This document shows, piece by piece, positions 35,960-49,865 of a stretch of DNA of 64,000 bases; the stretch's first letter is position 1, and each line of letters starts with the position of its first letter. Made by a program: the position numbers and the translations under genes. The notes below the pieces were generated by a model. That model had not been told where the DNA came from. It saw only the letters and a program-made list of their open reading frames with translations, and did no database searches. This DNA comes from Callorhinus ursinus (Eukaryota; Chordata; Mammalia; Carnivora; Otariidae), in contig NW_020312817.1 in the NCBI RefSeq assembly GCF_003265705.1, forward strand, positions 34,435,820 through 34,499,819, in the 5' to 3' direction.

Positions 35960-37075
35960 CAACAGTGTTAGACTGCATTATTTGCTCTCCACTACTAATT
36001 TACTCCCCATTCTCACCGTTCTTCTCAGTAGGAAGACTATGCCTCCAACACAATGACTTTGGGCTTGGCCTTACCAATTCTTTGAGCCGAAAGAATGTGA
36101 GCAGACTTATGTCTTCTTCTAGCGGTGGCATAGACTGTGCTTGTGTGGTTAGGCTCTGCCCCTCTTGTGTTCTGCCTTCTGCCGCAAGGATTGCACAACC
36201 CGGATAGGGGCTGCTCCTTCAGCCTGGGTCCTGGAATGGGAAGATAGATGGAGCTCATCTCAGCTGAGCCCAGCCAAGACAGCTCAGCCACCCTTCAGCC
36301 CTCTTGCAATATAAGTTAAAAATAAATGTTTGTTCCTGTGGAAAGAGCCAAGATGCCCATCGACAGATGAATGGATAAAGAAGAGGTGGTATATATACAC
36401 AATGGAATATTATGCAGCCAGCAAAAGGAATGAGATCTTGCCATTTGCAACGACGTGGATGGAACTGGAGGGTGTTATGCTGAGTGAAATAAGTCAATCA
36501 GAGAAAGACATGTATCACATGACCTCACTGATATGAGGAATTCTTAATCTCAGGAAACAAACTGAGTGTTACTGGAGTGGTTGGGGGTGGCAGGGATGGG
36601 GTGGCTGGGTGATAGACATTGGGGAGGGTATGTGCTACGGTGAGCGCTGTGAATTGTGCAAGACTGTTGAATCACAGATCTGTACTTCTGAAACAAATAA
36701 CGCAACATATTTTAAGAAAAAAGGAAAAGAAGAAGATAACAGGAGAGGAAGAAAAGGGGAGTATGTCAGAGGGGGAGACGAACCATGAGAGATGATGGAC
36801 TCTGAAAAACAAACTGAGGGTTCTAGAGGGGAGGGGGGAGGGGGATGGGTTATCCTGGTGATGGGTATTGAGGAGGGCACGTTCTGCATGGAGCACTGGG
36901 TGTTATGAACAAACAATGAATCATGGAACACTGCACCAAAAACTAATGATGTAATATATGGTGATTAACATAACAATAAAATTTTAAATAAATAAATAAA
37001 TGTTTGTTCTTGTAAACCACTGAGTTATTGCGATTATTTGTTATCACAGCAAAAGATATGTCACCTTTAGAAAAC
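35960..37075 (+). repeat. Old LTR-like element, split by an L1
   Basis: 35960-36339 resumes at 37014-37075. Together they contain 'aaaataaatgtttgttcctg' and 'aaaccactgagttattgcg', the 3' phrase of ancient MaLR/ERVL-type LTRs. No viral coding sequence is present. The overlapping frames at 35965-36291 are not genes. Confidence 0.55.
36340..36994 (+). mobile_element. 5'-truncated young L1 (655 bp)
   Basis: Near-identical in layout to 29923-30655: ORF2 end, first 3' module, 'aaggaaaagaagaagata', second module and A tail. Duplication aataaatgtttgttcctgt (36321-36339) / aataaatgtttgttcttgt (36995-37013). Confidence 0.97.
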
Positions 37076-37162
37076 AGATAAGACTGTTTAAAATTTCTAG
37101 AATCTTTGGAAATGTTGCTATTTGAAGTTCCTTGAGGCATACAAATTAAAAATGATTTACAC

Positions 37163-37361
37163 TGGGGCGCCTGGGTGGCTCAGTCGTTAAGCGTCTGCCT
37201 TCGGCTCAGGTCATGATCCCAGGGTCCTGGGATCGAGCCCCGCATTGGGCTCCCTGCTCAGCAGGAAGCCTGCTTCTCCCTCTCCCCCTGCTTGTGTTCC
37301 CTCTCTCGCTGTCTCTCTCTGTCAAATAAATAAAATCTTTTTAAAAATAAATAAATAAAAA
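37163..37361 (+). mobile_element. SINEC, close to consensus
   Basis: Sense copy with clean A and B promoter-like boxes. Duplication 'taaaaatgatttaca' at 37147 and 37362. Confidence 0.97.
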
Positions 37362-37376
37362 TAAAAATGATTTACA

Positions 37377-38274
37377 TTAATCATTGTCATAAACCTGCAT
37401 CAATGTTTGAAAAACATTGCCTATTAGCCCTTGGCCACTAAGTAATTTGTAGACATACATGAGCCTTTGTAAAGTCCTTCTAATAATGTGCTATACAAGA
37501 TATAAAGCATACTTTCTTTTTATTTGTCTCCATGGGCTATTTAATAGCCATACAGCCACAGTCTCCCAGTACTTGGATTTACCGTGGAAAGTACTTTTCC
37601 TCCCTGTTATTGTTGGCAAAAGCTGCATCATTCTGGTCTGTTCAGAACTCAACCATCTGTACTGCCAATTGTGCTATTACAGTGTCTCTTAAGATTTCCA
37701 CCACTGTTCCTTTATTCTTGGTACTTCCTTTGTGATTTATGAGTTGTTTTATGGCATTGTAATGTGGCTCTTGACATATACTTGCAAAACACTAAATTAC
37801 CCCAATTTAAATAAACAACTTAACATGTGAATGTATTGAAGCATTTTTAAATGTGGTATTTTTTCCCCTTGATTTGGCCTGAAAAGCCAATGGCATAAAA
37901 GTTTAAAAACACCCTGTCCTAGCTTATAATGTGCACAATGTTTCCATTGCTTCTTCTATTCATGATGTTGCTGGAGACTAAAATTGTGTGTTTTTGAGGA
38001 AACATAGTATATTGCTTTACAACATGAGGATGTCTTTCATTTACATCACAGTGTTTCCAAAATCATATGCATGCTTATGCTTGTATAAGCACACTTGTAT
38101 AAAAATATTGATACTTGCATAAAATATTGATAATTCAGTCTTTAATGGCGTTTCATATCAAATAATAAAGATGCAAAAGGTCAATAATGAACAAGTGTAC
38201 ACTATTTTCCTCATAAATATTACTATCCCCGCTCTCAGTGGCCAGAAGCGTGTTGCTGATAATAATCTGTTACA
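37377..38274. other. Unique sequence
   Basis: Nothing recognised. Frames at 37459-37735 overlap each other in different registers. Confidence 0.5.
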
Positions 38275-38340
38275 TCCGAAAAAAGAATGAGATTGAAGAC
38301 ATGCCCCCAAATGTGCTAGTATCTTGAGTGCAAAAGTCGC
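38275..38340 (+). repeat. Arm A of a 66-bp inverted repeat pair
   Basis: Matches the reverse complement of 39643-39708 at about 60 of 66 positions (by eye). Shared core includes 'gaatgagattgaagacatgc' and 'gagtgcaaaagt'. Flanks diverge at both ends. Confidence 0.85.
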
Positions 38341-38851
38341 ATTTGTTACCACTGTTGACTCAGGTAAGGAGGCAGCAAATGGCACAATGGGGGCAGCCGT
38401 AACGTCCAGCAAGATACAAAGAGCCTAGTATGGAAATGGTAGTGAGAAGATGAAAGGGATTCTTAAAAAATGAAAACTCACCAGCTTTCAAGACAAGACA
38501 AACTGAGGAGGGAAGGTTGTCAGTGGGAAATACATCAGATCTGCTTCAAAAAATACTTTAATAAAAGGAAATCTGGATTCTTAGAAAACAGTACCTGTCC
38601 AAATATTCTTTTCCCTGCTTTTATTACTTGGAAGTGTTTAGTTCTCATTCCTCATTAAATAACAGTACTACCTGTCTAATTGTGTTCTCAAGAGTGTATT
38701 TAATTACAGTTTCTACATTCAGTGGTTTGGTCATTAAATCAATACACTCTGACATCATGTTTCTACTAGAGCACACTCAAAAAGCATAACCCACTCAACC
38801 CTTGGATTTTCCTTTTTTTCTCCTGAAAACATTCCCTTTCTATACATATGG
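38341..38851. other. Unique sequence between inverted repeat arms
   Basis: Nothing recognised. Confidence 0.5.
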
Positions 38852-38866
38852 GAAAATATGGCATTT

Positions 38867-39060
38867 TTTTAAAAGATTTTATTTATTCATTTGAGACACA
38901 GAGATACAGAGAGAGAGCACACGTAGGGGGAGAGGCAGGGGGAGAGGGAAAAGCAGGCTCCTGCAGAGCAGAGAGCCCAACATGGGGCTCGATCCCAGCA
39001 CCCTGAGATCATGACCTGAGCCAAAGGCAGATGCTTAACAACTGAGCCACCCAGGCACCC
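38867..39060 (-). mobile_element. SINEC
   Basis: Antisense copy. Duplication gaaaatatggcattt (38852-38866) / gaaaatacagcattt (39061-39075). Confidence 0.96.
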
Positions 39061-39075
39061 GAAAATACAGCATTT

Positions 39076-39642
39076 CAATTCCACTGTAATTTCTTCCTTC
39101 AGCAATGAAGCACCTGTAAAATTGCCTTGAACTATGAGCCTACTCACTCTTTGAGCCTTCACAGAGAGGCAGCCCTGAGCTCTGAATCCCATAAGATTGA
39201 GTGGGAGTCGTACTTGAGCATCTACCTCAATTCAACCTCCATATTCAGTTCTTAGTTCCATTGTGGAGGCTGAGAAAAACGGGAAATTTTTGACCTTAGC
39301 AATTCATTTTCTCAAGTATCTCCACACATCAATAAAGCTAATGATTTATTTCTCTCAAGTGTTTTTTTTCCCCTTTCATAGTCTAGAAACCCTAAGAGAC
39401 CAAAAATTAAATTTCCTACTAGAAACTATCAAATGTAACAATGCAAGCTATTTTCTGGTATAGTTCTCCAACAAAATTTTGGAAACCATGAACAGACAAC
39501 ACCAAAAGCACTCATCTTGTAAAATTCACAAAGGACCTATTTCAAGAATTAGTAAGGTAAACAGGAGAACAAGTTAAAGGTGCCAACCCATATCATGAGG
39601 TTAGGTAAAATTCTACTTATTAATTTCAGCACACCATCCTTA
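39076..39642. other. Unique sequence
   Basis: Nothing recognised. Confidence 0.5.
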
Positions 39643-39708
39643 GCAACTTTTGCACTCGAGATAGTAGCACATTTGAGGGCATGTCTTCAATCTCATTCTT
39701 TTCTCAGA
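39643..39708 (-). repeat. Arm B of a 66-bp inverted repeat pair
   Basis: Inverted partner of 38275-38340, about 1.3 kb away. See finding. Confidence 0.85.
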
Positions 39709-40235
39709 AACTAAAATGTGTACTAACATTTCCCCTCTTCTTAACGAGTTTAGATGTTTAAGCTCAAATACTAAGTATAGTCATATTTAAATAATCAAAT
39801 TATCAGTATAAAAAATAAAATTGAAAAGATTTTATTTCTTTAACTGTCAGAATTAGAACTACTTACATGACAGCTTAGGTTCTCATATCCTTTCTTCTGC
39901 TTCTATTATTTCCTAAGATCCACAATTTTCTTTCTTGTCGGCATAGCTTCAGTGTTTATAAGATTTTATATAAAGTACTAATACTGCTTCTGAATAAAGA
40001 CATATGTTATATTTTCAGATTCCTAAAGATACTGGTAAGTTCTAGGTTTATTTAACATCAATATTTTAATAAATGTATAAGCAAAGCACATACACAGGCT
40101 TAATTGAAAGTCAACAAGGTAGCTTGTGTGTTAGGTGCTGTCATCACCATTTTACAGATGAGAAATTGTAATTCAGTGAATTTTTTTTAAATTTTGCTTT
40201 AGGTTAAAATTAGTAGGTGAAAGCACCACCCAGAT
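39709..40235. other. Unique AT-rich sequence
   Basis: Nothing recognised. Confidence 0.5.
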
Positions 40236-40690
40236 TTGGCTCTTTTTGCCTCATCACCTTTCCTTCCAGATCTGTTCTGTCTAAAGATCCACTGTCATCC
40301 CCTGATGCTTCTCACTGCCTACCTCACCTCTACCCTCCAAACTCATGACCATCAGGCCATATTAAACTGCTTTGCACCTCTGAGCCTTTTACCTCACTGT
40401 TCTGGAATTTCTCACTCTGCTTATGCCCGCCTGAAAACGAAATAGTTTTGGAAAAAATCACAGCTCAGAAGTCACCATCTCTCAGGAGAGCTTCCATGAA
40501 CTCCCTCTTATATTCTGCACCTACTACACCACATTGTAATCTTCCTCCCCCCACCTCTTTATCCCTTCTCTTCCTTGTCCTGAATCTCCTCCCAGATTGT
40601 GAGCAATATGAGGACAGGGACTAAGATTATTCATCTCTGAATCCACAACACTTAACTGTTGAAGACATCACTGGCCCTAACTGAAATTTG
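40236..40690 (+). repeat. L2 LINE relic
   Basis: Order 'ccatattaaactgctttgca', 'agtcaccatctctcaggaga', 'gattgtgagcaatatgagga', 'acagggactaagattattca' matches the L2 3' region. Confidence 0.78.
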
Positions 40691-41105
40691 TTAATTTAGG
40701 CCCTCAACTGTGGACAACAACCATTAGTGGCCACACTAGCGTTAACCTTAACAACCAGCTAGTGATTCAGTCCCATTCTGAAGCAGGGTCTATATAAACA
40801 GTGGTGGATGTGACAGAAGATGGTGTTTCCAGAAGAAGTAAAAGAGACTTGTATTTTGTATCCTTAATGATTTGATAATATTTTTTAATGTGCTATTCTC
40901 CATTCATAAGTAAGAGAAAAACTTACATCCCCTTAAACATTTCTTGTCTCACAAAATAAGAATGGTGTCAATAGATAAGTGGTCCTACTATCTAATGACT
41001 GTCAGAAAGTATTACAGATCAGTTACTTCAAACAAACGCATTTTACTCAGTTTACAGCATATACTTTCATATGGCAAGGAATCTTATTTGTTTACCTATG
41101 TGTTC
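40691..41105. other. Unique sequence
   Basis: Nothing recognised. Confidence 0.5.
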
Positions 41106-41109
41106 ATAT

Positions 41110-41520
41110 TTGTACTAATTATCTACTGCTGTATAACAAATTACCCAAAATTTAGTGGCTTAAAACAAAGTTTCTGAGAGTCAAGAGTCTAGGAACAGCT
41201 GACTTGGGTGAATGTGGTCTCTCATTAGGTAGTAGTCAAGCTGTTGACCTGGGTTGTAGTTATCTCAAGTCTCAACTACCACTGGAGGATTAATTTCCAA
41301 ACTCATTTCCAGGGTTATTGGCAGGCCTCTTAGTTCCTAACTGACAATTGGCTGGGGGCTTCAGTTCCTTGCCATGTGGGCCTCTCCACAGGGCTGCTGA
41401 AAACAGGGCAGCTTCTTGCCCCCAGAGCAAGAGAAATGAGAAGGAGGGAGGGAGAAATGGAAGGAGAGAAAGAGAGAGGGAAACAGAGAAAAAAGAAAGA
41501 GAAGAGAACACTCAAGCTGG
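41110..41520 (+). repeat. Ancient interspersed repeat with GA-rich end
   Basis: Starts 'ctactgctgtataacaaatt', continues 'agtggcttaaaacaaag' and 'ccttgccatgtgggcctctc', a familiar mammal-wide old element of LTR-like type, ending in a purine-rich GA tract at 41430-41510. Several frames on both strands here derive from the purine tract. Confidence 0.6.
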
Positions 41521-41649
41521 AAGCCACAGTCTTTTTTATAACCTAATCTTGAAAGTGACATCTATAATTTCCACCATTTCCAGTCAGTTAGAACTGAATA
41601 AGTCCAGTACATACTCAGTAGGGAGGAATTGAACAAAGACATGAATACA

Positions 41650-42200
41650 TGGAGTGAGGGGATCCTTGGGGGCCATCTTAGAGGTTATAATGTTACAAGT
41701 TTATCCTGGAGTAGTCACCTGGAGGATACACTGCTTAAAGCTAGATGTATTTTGGAGATAAAGATATTTATGGCCAAGTTGGACTTCTGGTTACACCTAT
41801 TTTAATTTTGTTTAGCCTAAAATTACTGCAGTCATACTTTATATTATTGAAACTTGAGTTCTAAGTTATTAGTTGATGCATGTTTTTAGACTAAGTCCCA
41901 AATTAATTTTTTTAAAAGCTCTTAGTACTGACTCTAAGGGCTTTGATTTGAATACAGTCTTGTTTCATTTTGTCTTGTAAATATTAAATAACTTCTTTAA
42001 CCTTGAACTTGGCTAAATTATTAAAGATATGGCTCCATAATTAACTGGCAATACAGACCAGCCAGCCAAACTCCAAATACTGGCTAGGAAATAACAATCT
42101 CCAATTGTATGCACGAAACATTTTAGCCCAGCTGAGAGAAACCAAATTTTTGGATGACTGACTGAAGTATATGGAATCCATTTGTTCCTCTAAAGATTCT
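41650..42200. other. Unique sequence
   Basis: Nothing recognised. Confidence 0.5.
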
Positions 42201-42204
42201 AAAA

Positions 42205-42335
42205 CAGTGTTTTTCAACTGTGGTTCATAGACCTCTTGTACCATCAAAGACGCCCAAGGTGATTATCCAAACACAAATTCTAGGAATCCACTTCCAAACT
42301 ACTGAGTCAGAATCTCTAAGCGGCAATAAGGATGG
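42205..42335 (+). repeat. MER5-like DNA transposon relic
   Basis: 'cagtgtttttcaactgtggt' and 'ctgagtcagaatctctaag' follow the pattern of the non-autonomous hAT relic MER5. Confidence 0.6.
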
Positions 42336-42960
42336 GAGAGATCCATGATACTATACTTAAATGAACTACCCATGACCTTTGCTACATTAGGCCAGATCAT
42401 TAAAGAATGATCATATTGGTCCCCTAGAAAACAGATTCTACTGAATTATATTCTAGCATCAGTGCTACTTTCCAACACTGATGAACCTTATGAGAAATAA
42501 ATCTACAAGACTCGATATGTTGCATATCTAAGAATCCATAGGATAATTTCCTCAATGGTCTCAGTAGATTTAACTCCCAAATGAATGACTTGATTCTATG
42601 TTATTGCCATTATGAATCTTGTCACCAAACCTTTTCTTCTTCTGACTGATCACTAGAAAGGTCAAAGTCAATCTGTAGCCCACTTCTGGCCCGCCCATAA
42701 AACTTCACAGCTTGAACTTGATGTACTATTTTCATTCCTGCCTTCATTTTACTTGGCTGGCTTTATCCTCCTTTACCTCGCTTTTCCTAAAATAATTTTA
42801 ATCTACTTAACCTTTCTATATTTTATGCTTCATTGTAAGTTTATTTAAAGACTTACTGGAACCAGGAGGATTAAATGATTTAAAGACATGACTATTTTGA
42901 ATGAATGAATGAGAAAAGCATATATAATTTTTTTTATTTTACCTTTCTAAACTCATTATT
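42336..42960. other. Unique sequence
   Basis: Nothing recognised. Confidence 0.5.

Positions 42961-42961
<1 letters not shown>

Positions 42962-43007
<46 letters not shown>
42962..43007 (+). repeat. (TATC)n microsatellite
   Basis: About 11 uninterrupted tetranucleotide units. Confidence 0.97.
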
Positions 43008-43008
<1 letters not shown>

Positions 43009-43379
43009 TACCAAGTCTCTGAGCCAAGGTCTAAGTTACTTATGTATCCTGAGCCTTCCTTGAGAAATGTTAGCTTGGAAGTACATTTATTATGTGGTTT
43101 CCCATCTATATTATTTCCCTTTAAATTTGTACTGCTTTTCCTTATAAAATAATTTTACCAACTTATAGAATATACAGGAATTCTTTATGCTTTAATTTTA
43201 GAGACCTAATTGGTTTTATTAAACAATTCATGAATCAGGCAGCATCCCAGCTAGCAGAGGGGCGCTATCAAGGAATTGTTTTTAAGTCACTCAAGATCTT
43301 ATCATTTGAACATAGCTATTATTTTTGTTTTGGTGTATTTACTTCGAGTCACATTTTGTTAACCTATAACACTTTTCAA

Positions 43380-44753
<1,374 letters not shown>

Positions 44754-44769
44754 AACAGGAACTATACAA

Positions 44770-45110
44770 TAGGGGGCCAGGTGGGAGCAAGGTAGGAAAA
44801 CTGAATCTTAAGTGATTTCAAAGTTTCTAGTTTAGGCTGCTGGAATGACAACATTGCCATTAACTCAGAAAGGAAACATCTGTTAAAAAGAGTAGAAACA
44901 GGATTGTGGGGGAAGGGTAGAGACTAGTGAGAAGATGAGAATTATCTGAGACATCATCCAATTTGAAGTGCTAATGGGGCTCAGAGAGACAGCCTTTGTG
45001 GCACTTGCATATACAGAGTTGGTAGAGATTTGGAGAAAGAAATTTGGGAGCATTCCATAAACAGCTGGTAATTAAAACTTGCTAAGCCTTTGTTAGGGCT
45101 GATTTAATGT
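44770..45110 (+). repeat. Continuation of the ancient LINE-like repeat
   Basis: 'tttaggctgctggaatgaca' and 'atctgagacatcatccaatt' continue the phrase pattern broken by the RPS8 insertion. Confidence 0.45.
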
Positions 45111-45602
45111 GTACTGGAGGGAGGAGGGGAGGAGGCAGTAAAAACCTGATGGAAATGGATGGAATGGTTAACGAGGCACAAGGAAACAGAACCAGCACAG
45201 ACTGGAGCCAAGATTTGGCTATAACTACAAAGACATACAAAGCCACAGGAGAGACTTCTTTAATTCAAGATGAGAGAGGCTAGAGTATATTTTTAGTTCA
45301 CAGAACAAGCACTTACACTTACAGCAGACAAGGATGAGAGAAAGGAGAGAGGAATTAACCAGTGGAGTAAGAGCACAAGGGGGGAAAGGGATGGGATCAA
45401 GAGACAGATGCAGAAATCACCCTGGAATTGGGGAGGAAATGCTTCTCATAAGAGGAAAGGGAAGAAAGAGAAAATGGGTAGTGACAGAAATAATATTACA
45501 AGCGTGGAGTGGAGGTTTAAGGACCTTCAGATACATTAGCTTCTTGATGCTCAGGAGATGATGTCACCTGCTGGTCATGGACAGGGTGGGCAAGGTTCTC
45601 AG
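45111..45602. other. Unique or very old repeat sequence
   Basis: Purine-rich, with a 75-codon frame at 45334-45561 that has no family resemblance. Nothing named. Confidence 0.4.
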
Positions 45603-45619
45603 AAGAATCATAGAGTGTG

Positions 45620-45826
45620 GGGCACCTGGGTGGCTCAGTTGTTAAGCGACTGCCTTCGGCTCAGGTCATGATCCCAGGGTCCTGGGATCGAGCCCCACAT
45701 TGGGCTATCTGCTCGGTGGGAAGCCTGCTTCTCCCTCTCCCACTCCCCCTGCTTGTGTTCCCTCTCTCACTCCCTCTCTTTCTCTCTCTGTCAAATAAAT
45801 AAATAAAATCTTTAAAAAAAAAAAAA
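45620..45826 (+). mobile_element. SINEC
   Basis: Sense copy. Exact 17-bp duplication 'aagaatcatagagtgtg' at 45603-45619 and 45827-45843. Confidence 0.97.
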
Positions 45827-45843
45827 AAGAATCATAGAGTGTG

Positions 45844-48185
45844 AGTGGAGCTACCACAGGAAGGGAAGAAAGCACCCACCAATGGCAAGGGAAAGATCGC
45901 CCAGCACCATCCAGGCATCATTGCAAATTTACAATAGCAGTGAATTGATTTATGATTTGCTTCTAGCCATACTTGGTCAACTGAGTAAAAAGGAAGAGAA
46001 CCCATATGTAAGCAATGATTCAGAGTTGGGAACTATTTTTAATTTTTGGTAAGACAGGGAACAATACATAACAACCTTTAATGATAAAAGCTAGTTTGCA
46101 GGATGGCCGAAAATTTAGGGAGTGCTAAACAATGTGAGGCCTCCCCCTTCACTTCAAGGAGTGCAGCAGAATGTGTGCTCTCCATAGGCAGGCAGAGTTC
46201 AGAAACAAGGAGTGCAAGCTGTCTCTGCAAGCAGGCAAATCTGAAAAAGGATCTAGAAGAAGTTAAGCATGCTTAGATCTTCTTCCAAAATTCATCATCT
46301 AGGTAAGTCATTCCTTGTCTCCTAAAACGAATCCATGCAGGAACAGAAGCCAGGAAATTTTATTCTAGTGGAGGTCTGGCCACAGGGAGGAAGAAGAGGA
46401 GAGAAAGTGTCCCTTGTGCCTTAACAGAAGCTAGAGAAAAACAGGGGATAGAAACTGAACATGCTAGTGAGAGTGATTCTAGTGACTGTCCAGCCTAGAA
46501 TAGGAAGGAAGCACAGACAAGAGAGGCTGATGGACATAAAAAAGAGAACTGCAAAGGGTGATGATATATAAGAACAGGTTTGATAGGAGTGAGGTAGATT
46601 TGGTGGAAAAGAGGGAGTTTGATAGTCCAATTTTTCTCAGCAAGTAAAGGAGCTCAGAACTTCAGAAAGCAAACAGTTCTGATGACAGAAACAGGAGGGT
46701 GAAGTGGGCGTGGCTGCAGGTCACACTGCAGTTGAAAACATCAAGAAACTAAGAGGTGAGGTACTGGATAGGCTGACTACATGGACACTCAGATAACTCC
46801 CAATGTTGGCAAGACTCAGTGTAGAGAAGAAGACAGTCAAATACCAGAGTCCTTAAAGAATGTGAAGCAATGAACTACACTAGGTAAGCAGATGACACTA
46901 GCTGCTGGGATGATCCTAGCAACAAGTACAGGGATAGGTAACATAAATGTTGGATAAGCCTGGAGAAGACTTTGTTTCTAGTCTGCAAAAAAAATGCCTT
47001 AGTAACAACAGGAGAGCATTAAGAGAATGCATTCATTGCCTCTCTCCCCTGTTATCACTGGACCAAAAAGAATGAGCAACTTTAACTCAGGGCCTACGAA
47101 TGTGAAACCTCCACTCTTCCATACTGTCTTCTTGAGTGTCCAGGATAAAACAGAATGATAGAGGAGTGGTAAAGGACCATGGATATCTTTCCAAATCATC
47201 TTCCCTTACAGTATACCAGGTCATGTTCCTACATAGTACATCCACTCTAAGGCAGTCTCGATAGCCAGAGAAGAAGACCTACAACACAAAAACCTGTTTA
47301 ATTTGCATAAACCAAGAGTTTCCTAATGATGTGATTAAAAGAGTTGCCCAATGGTTATTAGTGAGTTAGTAATACAATCCAGGTCCTTCTGAATGTGAAT
47401 CCAGGGGTCTTTCCAAGCATCCAGCTGTGCTTTACCTGTGTTCCTTGGAGTCAGGTGCTGAGAAGATACCTCAGAAGCCACCAGATGAGATAAAGAGGAG
47501 ACCGGGTAGGTGGAGCTCCAGGTATACCCTGCCATTTCACTCAAAACAGCTTTGCCTTTGTCTGTTTTATATATCGGTGTTCCATTTAAAGTTTGAAATT
47601 ATTTAATGTTTTAAAATACTCTACTAGGCAGATGCATGTTTAAGATGGAAAATCATACTTTGATATAGCTAGTTGGGTGATTTTGTTTGGATCAAAAGCT
47701 CTAACCACCCAAACAAATTAGAGGCTCCTTAAAGGTCAGAATTTTGTCTTAAACTTCTTTGAATCTACTGTTACCCCTCTTACCAAGGGGTTTACACAAA
47801 ATAGATGACCAGAAAAAATATTTATGAATGACAAGTTTGATGCCTAGACACTTTATTACTTAGTGGCCTCTTCCCAAATGTCTCCATTAATAAACAGAAG
47901 ACATAGGGAAAAGTCTTGTGCTAACAAAGGATCTTCATTTCCTCTAAGTGTGAGTGTAAGGTGGGGCCCTTGAGAACAAAGCAAGTCTTGTTTATCAGCC
48001 AACGTGTTCCAACACCTGAGCAAGACAGGAAGCATGCGATGGGACCTGTGGTTGGAAGGTCAGAGCTCAGCCCCTTCAGTGGCCCAGAAACTAGACCCCA
48101 TGAATATAAACAGAGAAAAATTAGTTCAGAGTGCCTAAGGAATTTCTCCTTTATTTTTACAAGAATCAGTACCACATGGTAGAAG
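45844..48185. other. Unique sequence
   Basis: Moderate GC, purine-biased to about 47000. No exon, RNA or named repeat supported. The 160-codon minus frame at 47921-48403 overlaps the MIR at its right end and has no family resemblance. Confidence 0.4.
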
Positions 48186-48189
48186 GGAA

Positions 48190-48415
48190 TGAGATAGACA
48201 TAGATATAAAACCTGTTCCATGACTTAATAACTATGTGACTTTGGTTAAGTTCCTTAAACTGCCCCATCTTCAGTTTATTCATCCGTAAAATGGGGTGAA
48301 CACTACATGCCTCACAGAGATGCTGAAGATTAAACAAGGTAATGTGTTTAACATGCATTGCACTATATAGTATCTCTACATAGTGCACGTAGTTATTTCT
48401 CAATAAGCAGTAGCA
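48190..48415 (+). repeat. MIR SINE
   Basis: Order 'acttaataactatgtgactt', 'tggttaagttccttaaact', 'catccgtaaaatggggtga', 'gaagattaaacaaggtaatg' is a clear MIR. Confidence 0.88.
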
Positions 48416-48420
48416 TTATG

Positions 48421-49037
48421 TAAGAAACAGCGCAAGGTATAGTAGGAAAGATTGGTTTTCGGTGCCAGGGAGGATGGGAGGGACACACTGAATCTGATCT
48501 CTATCTTTGGCTCTACCACACTGATGGTGGGTCCCCTGTTCTTTATATGTATAGTAAGTTGGCGACACCTAATTCCCTCACCAAGTGATAGATCCCTGAG
48601 AAGGATTAGAGATCTGGAATCTTTTCTTTCATTTTTTTCATCTTTCCACAACAATGCAATGCTCATAAACCCATAACCCATGTAGTCTAGGTTGTAAATC
48701 ATGCAGCATTTAAGAAAGCAATTGCTAAATCTAATTTCCAGCTTTATTTTCTTCTTTCAAAATTAGCCATTATTTCATATCTTCCAGCACTGCATCATCA
48801 TCCCTGAGAGCCTCATATTCTTCCCTGTGAACTGGTCCCCGCCATCTTGTCTCCTCCATCATATCTCCCCCTCTGTCCTCTCAACCCAGCACATCCTCCG
48901 TTGCACGCAGTCCCCCAGGTGGACAGTGTATCCTTTGAATTTCCTCAAAGCTGGAAAGGAAGAAGCCGAGTGGTACTGTCTAAGGCTTTTCTGTTCTTGT
49001 CACATGGGGTATGGGAAAGGCTGTTTACCCCTACATG
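48421..49037. other. Unique sequence
   Basis: C-rich 48800-48920 stretch without a recognised identity. Confidence 0.4.
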
Positions 49038-49048
49038 GAAATGATTCT

Positions 49049-49213
49049 TTCTTCTTTTTTAAGATTTTTTATTTTTATTTATTCATGAGAGGCAGAGGGA
49101 GAAGCAGGCTTCCCGCGGAGCAGGGAGCCTGATGCGGGACTCAATCCCAGGACCCTGGGATTGTGACCTGAGCCAAAGGGACGCTTAACCATCTGAGCCA
49201 CCCAGGCACCCCA
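49049..49213 (-). mobile_element. SINEC, short GA region
   Basis: Antisense copy with most of the GA-rich part missing. Duplication 'gaaatgattct' at 49038-49048 and 49214-49224. Confidence 0.94.
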
Positions 49214-49494
49214 GAAATGATTCTGTACTATCACCAAGAGATGATATTATCTTGTCTTCTCTACCCAGGGTCTATGAATTTGTAATTTTGTGCCTGTGTG
49301 AACTCAAAGCATAACAACACTTGGCTTACGAGCTCACACTCTGCTCCCTAAACATATACCATGGCATGGGCTGAGAAACAGGCATGTTTTTACTAATTCT
49401 TCCACTTACTAGGTTTTGTTTTGTTTTGTTTTTTTGTAATTCACAGAGACACCGTTTGTGTTAGGGACAGCTCTGGCATTGCTGAAGAGTTCAT

Positions 49495-49865
49495 TCTAGG
49501 GCAGTGGTTCTCAAACTTTGATTCACTTTTATCTTTAGAGGAACCATATGCCAAATCAAATCAGAATCTCTGGAGGTAAGATTGAAGCATCAGTATTTAA
49601 AAATCAAAACCAAAAAAAAACCCAAAAACAAACAAACAAAAACATCTCATGTGATTACACTGCATACCCAAGTTTAAGGAACAGTGTTCTAGGGCAGTGC
49701 ATCTCAAACTTGAACTATATAAGAATCCCCTAAAGAGGTTTGAAAAATTCTAATTCCTAGTCCCTATACTAATTATATCATAATCTATGGGGCCAAAGAG
49801 TCAATATCTTTTAAAACACTCTGTGTGATTCTATGTGGCCCATTTAAGAAGTACTGTTCTGTCAA
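49495..49865 (+). repeat. Two MER5-like DNA transposon relics
   Basis: 'gcagtggttctcaaactttg' at 49502 and 'gcagtgcatctcaaacttga' at 49696 begin two separate hAT-type relics in the same orientation. Confidence 0.7.

Noticed and set aside
47921..48403. 160-codon open frame on the minus strand
   Set aside because: Its upstream part is antisense MIR and the remainder shows no family resemblance.
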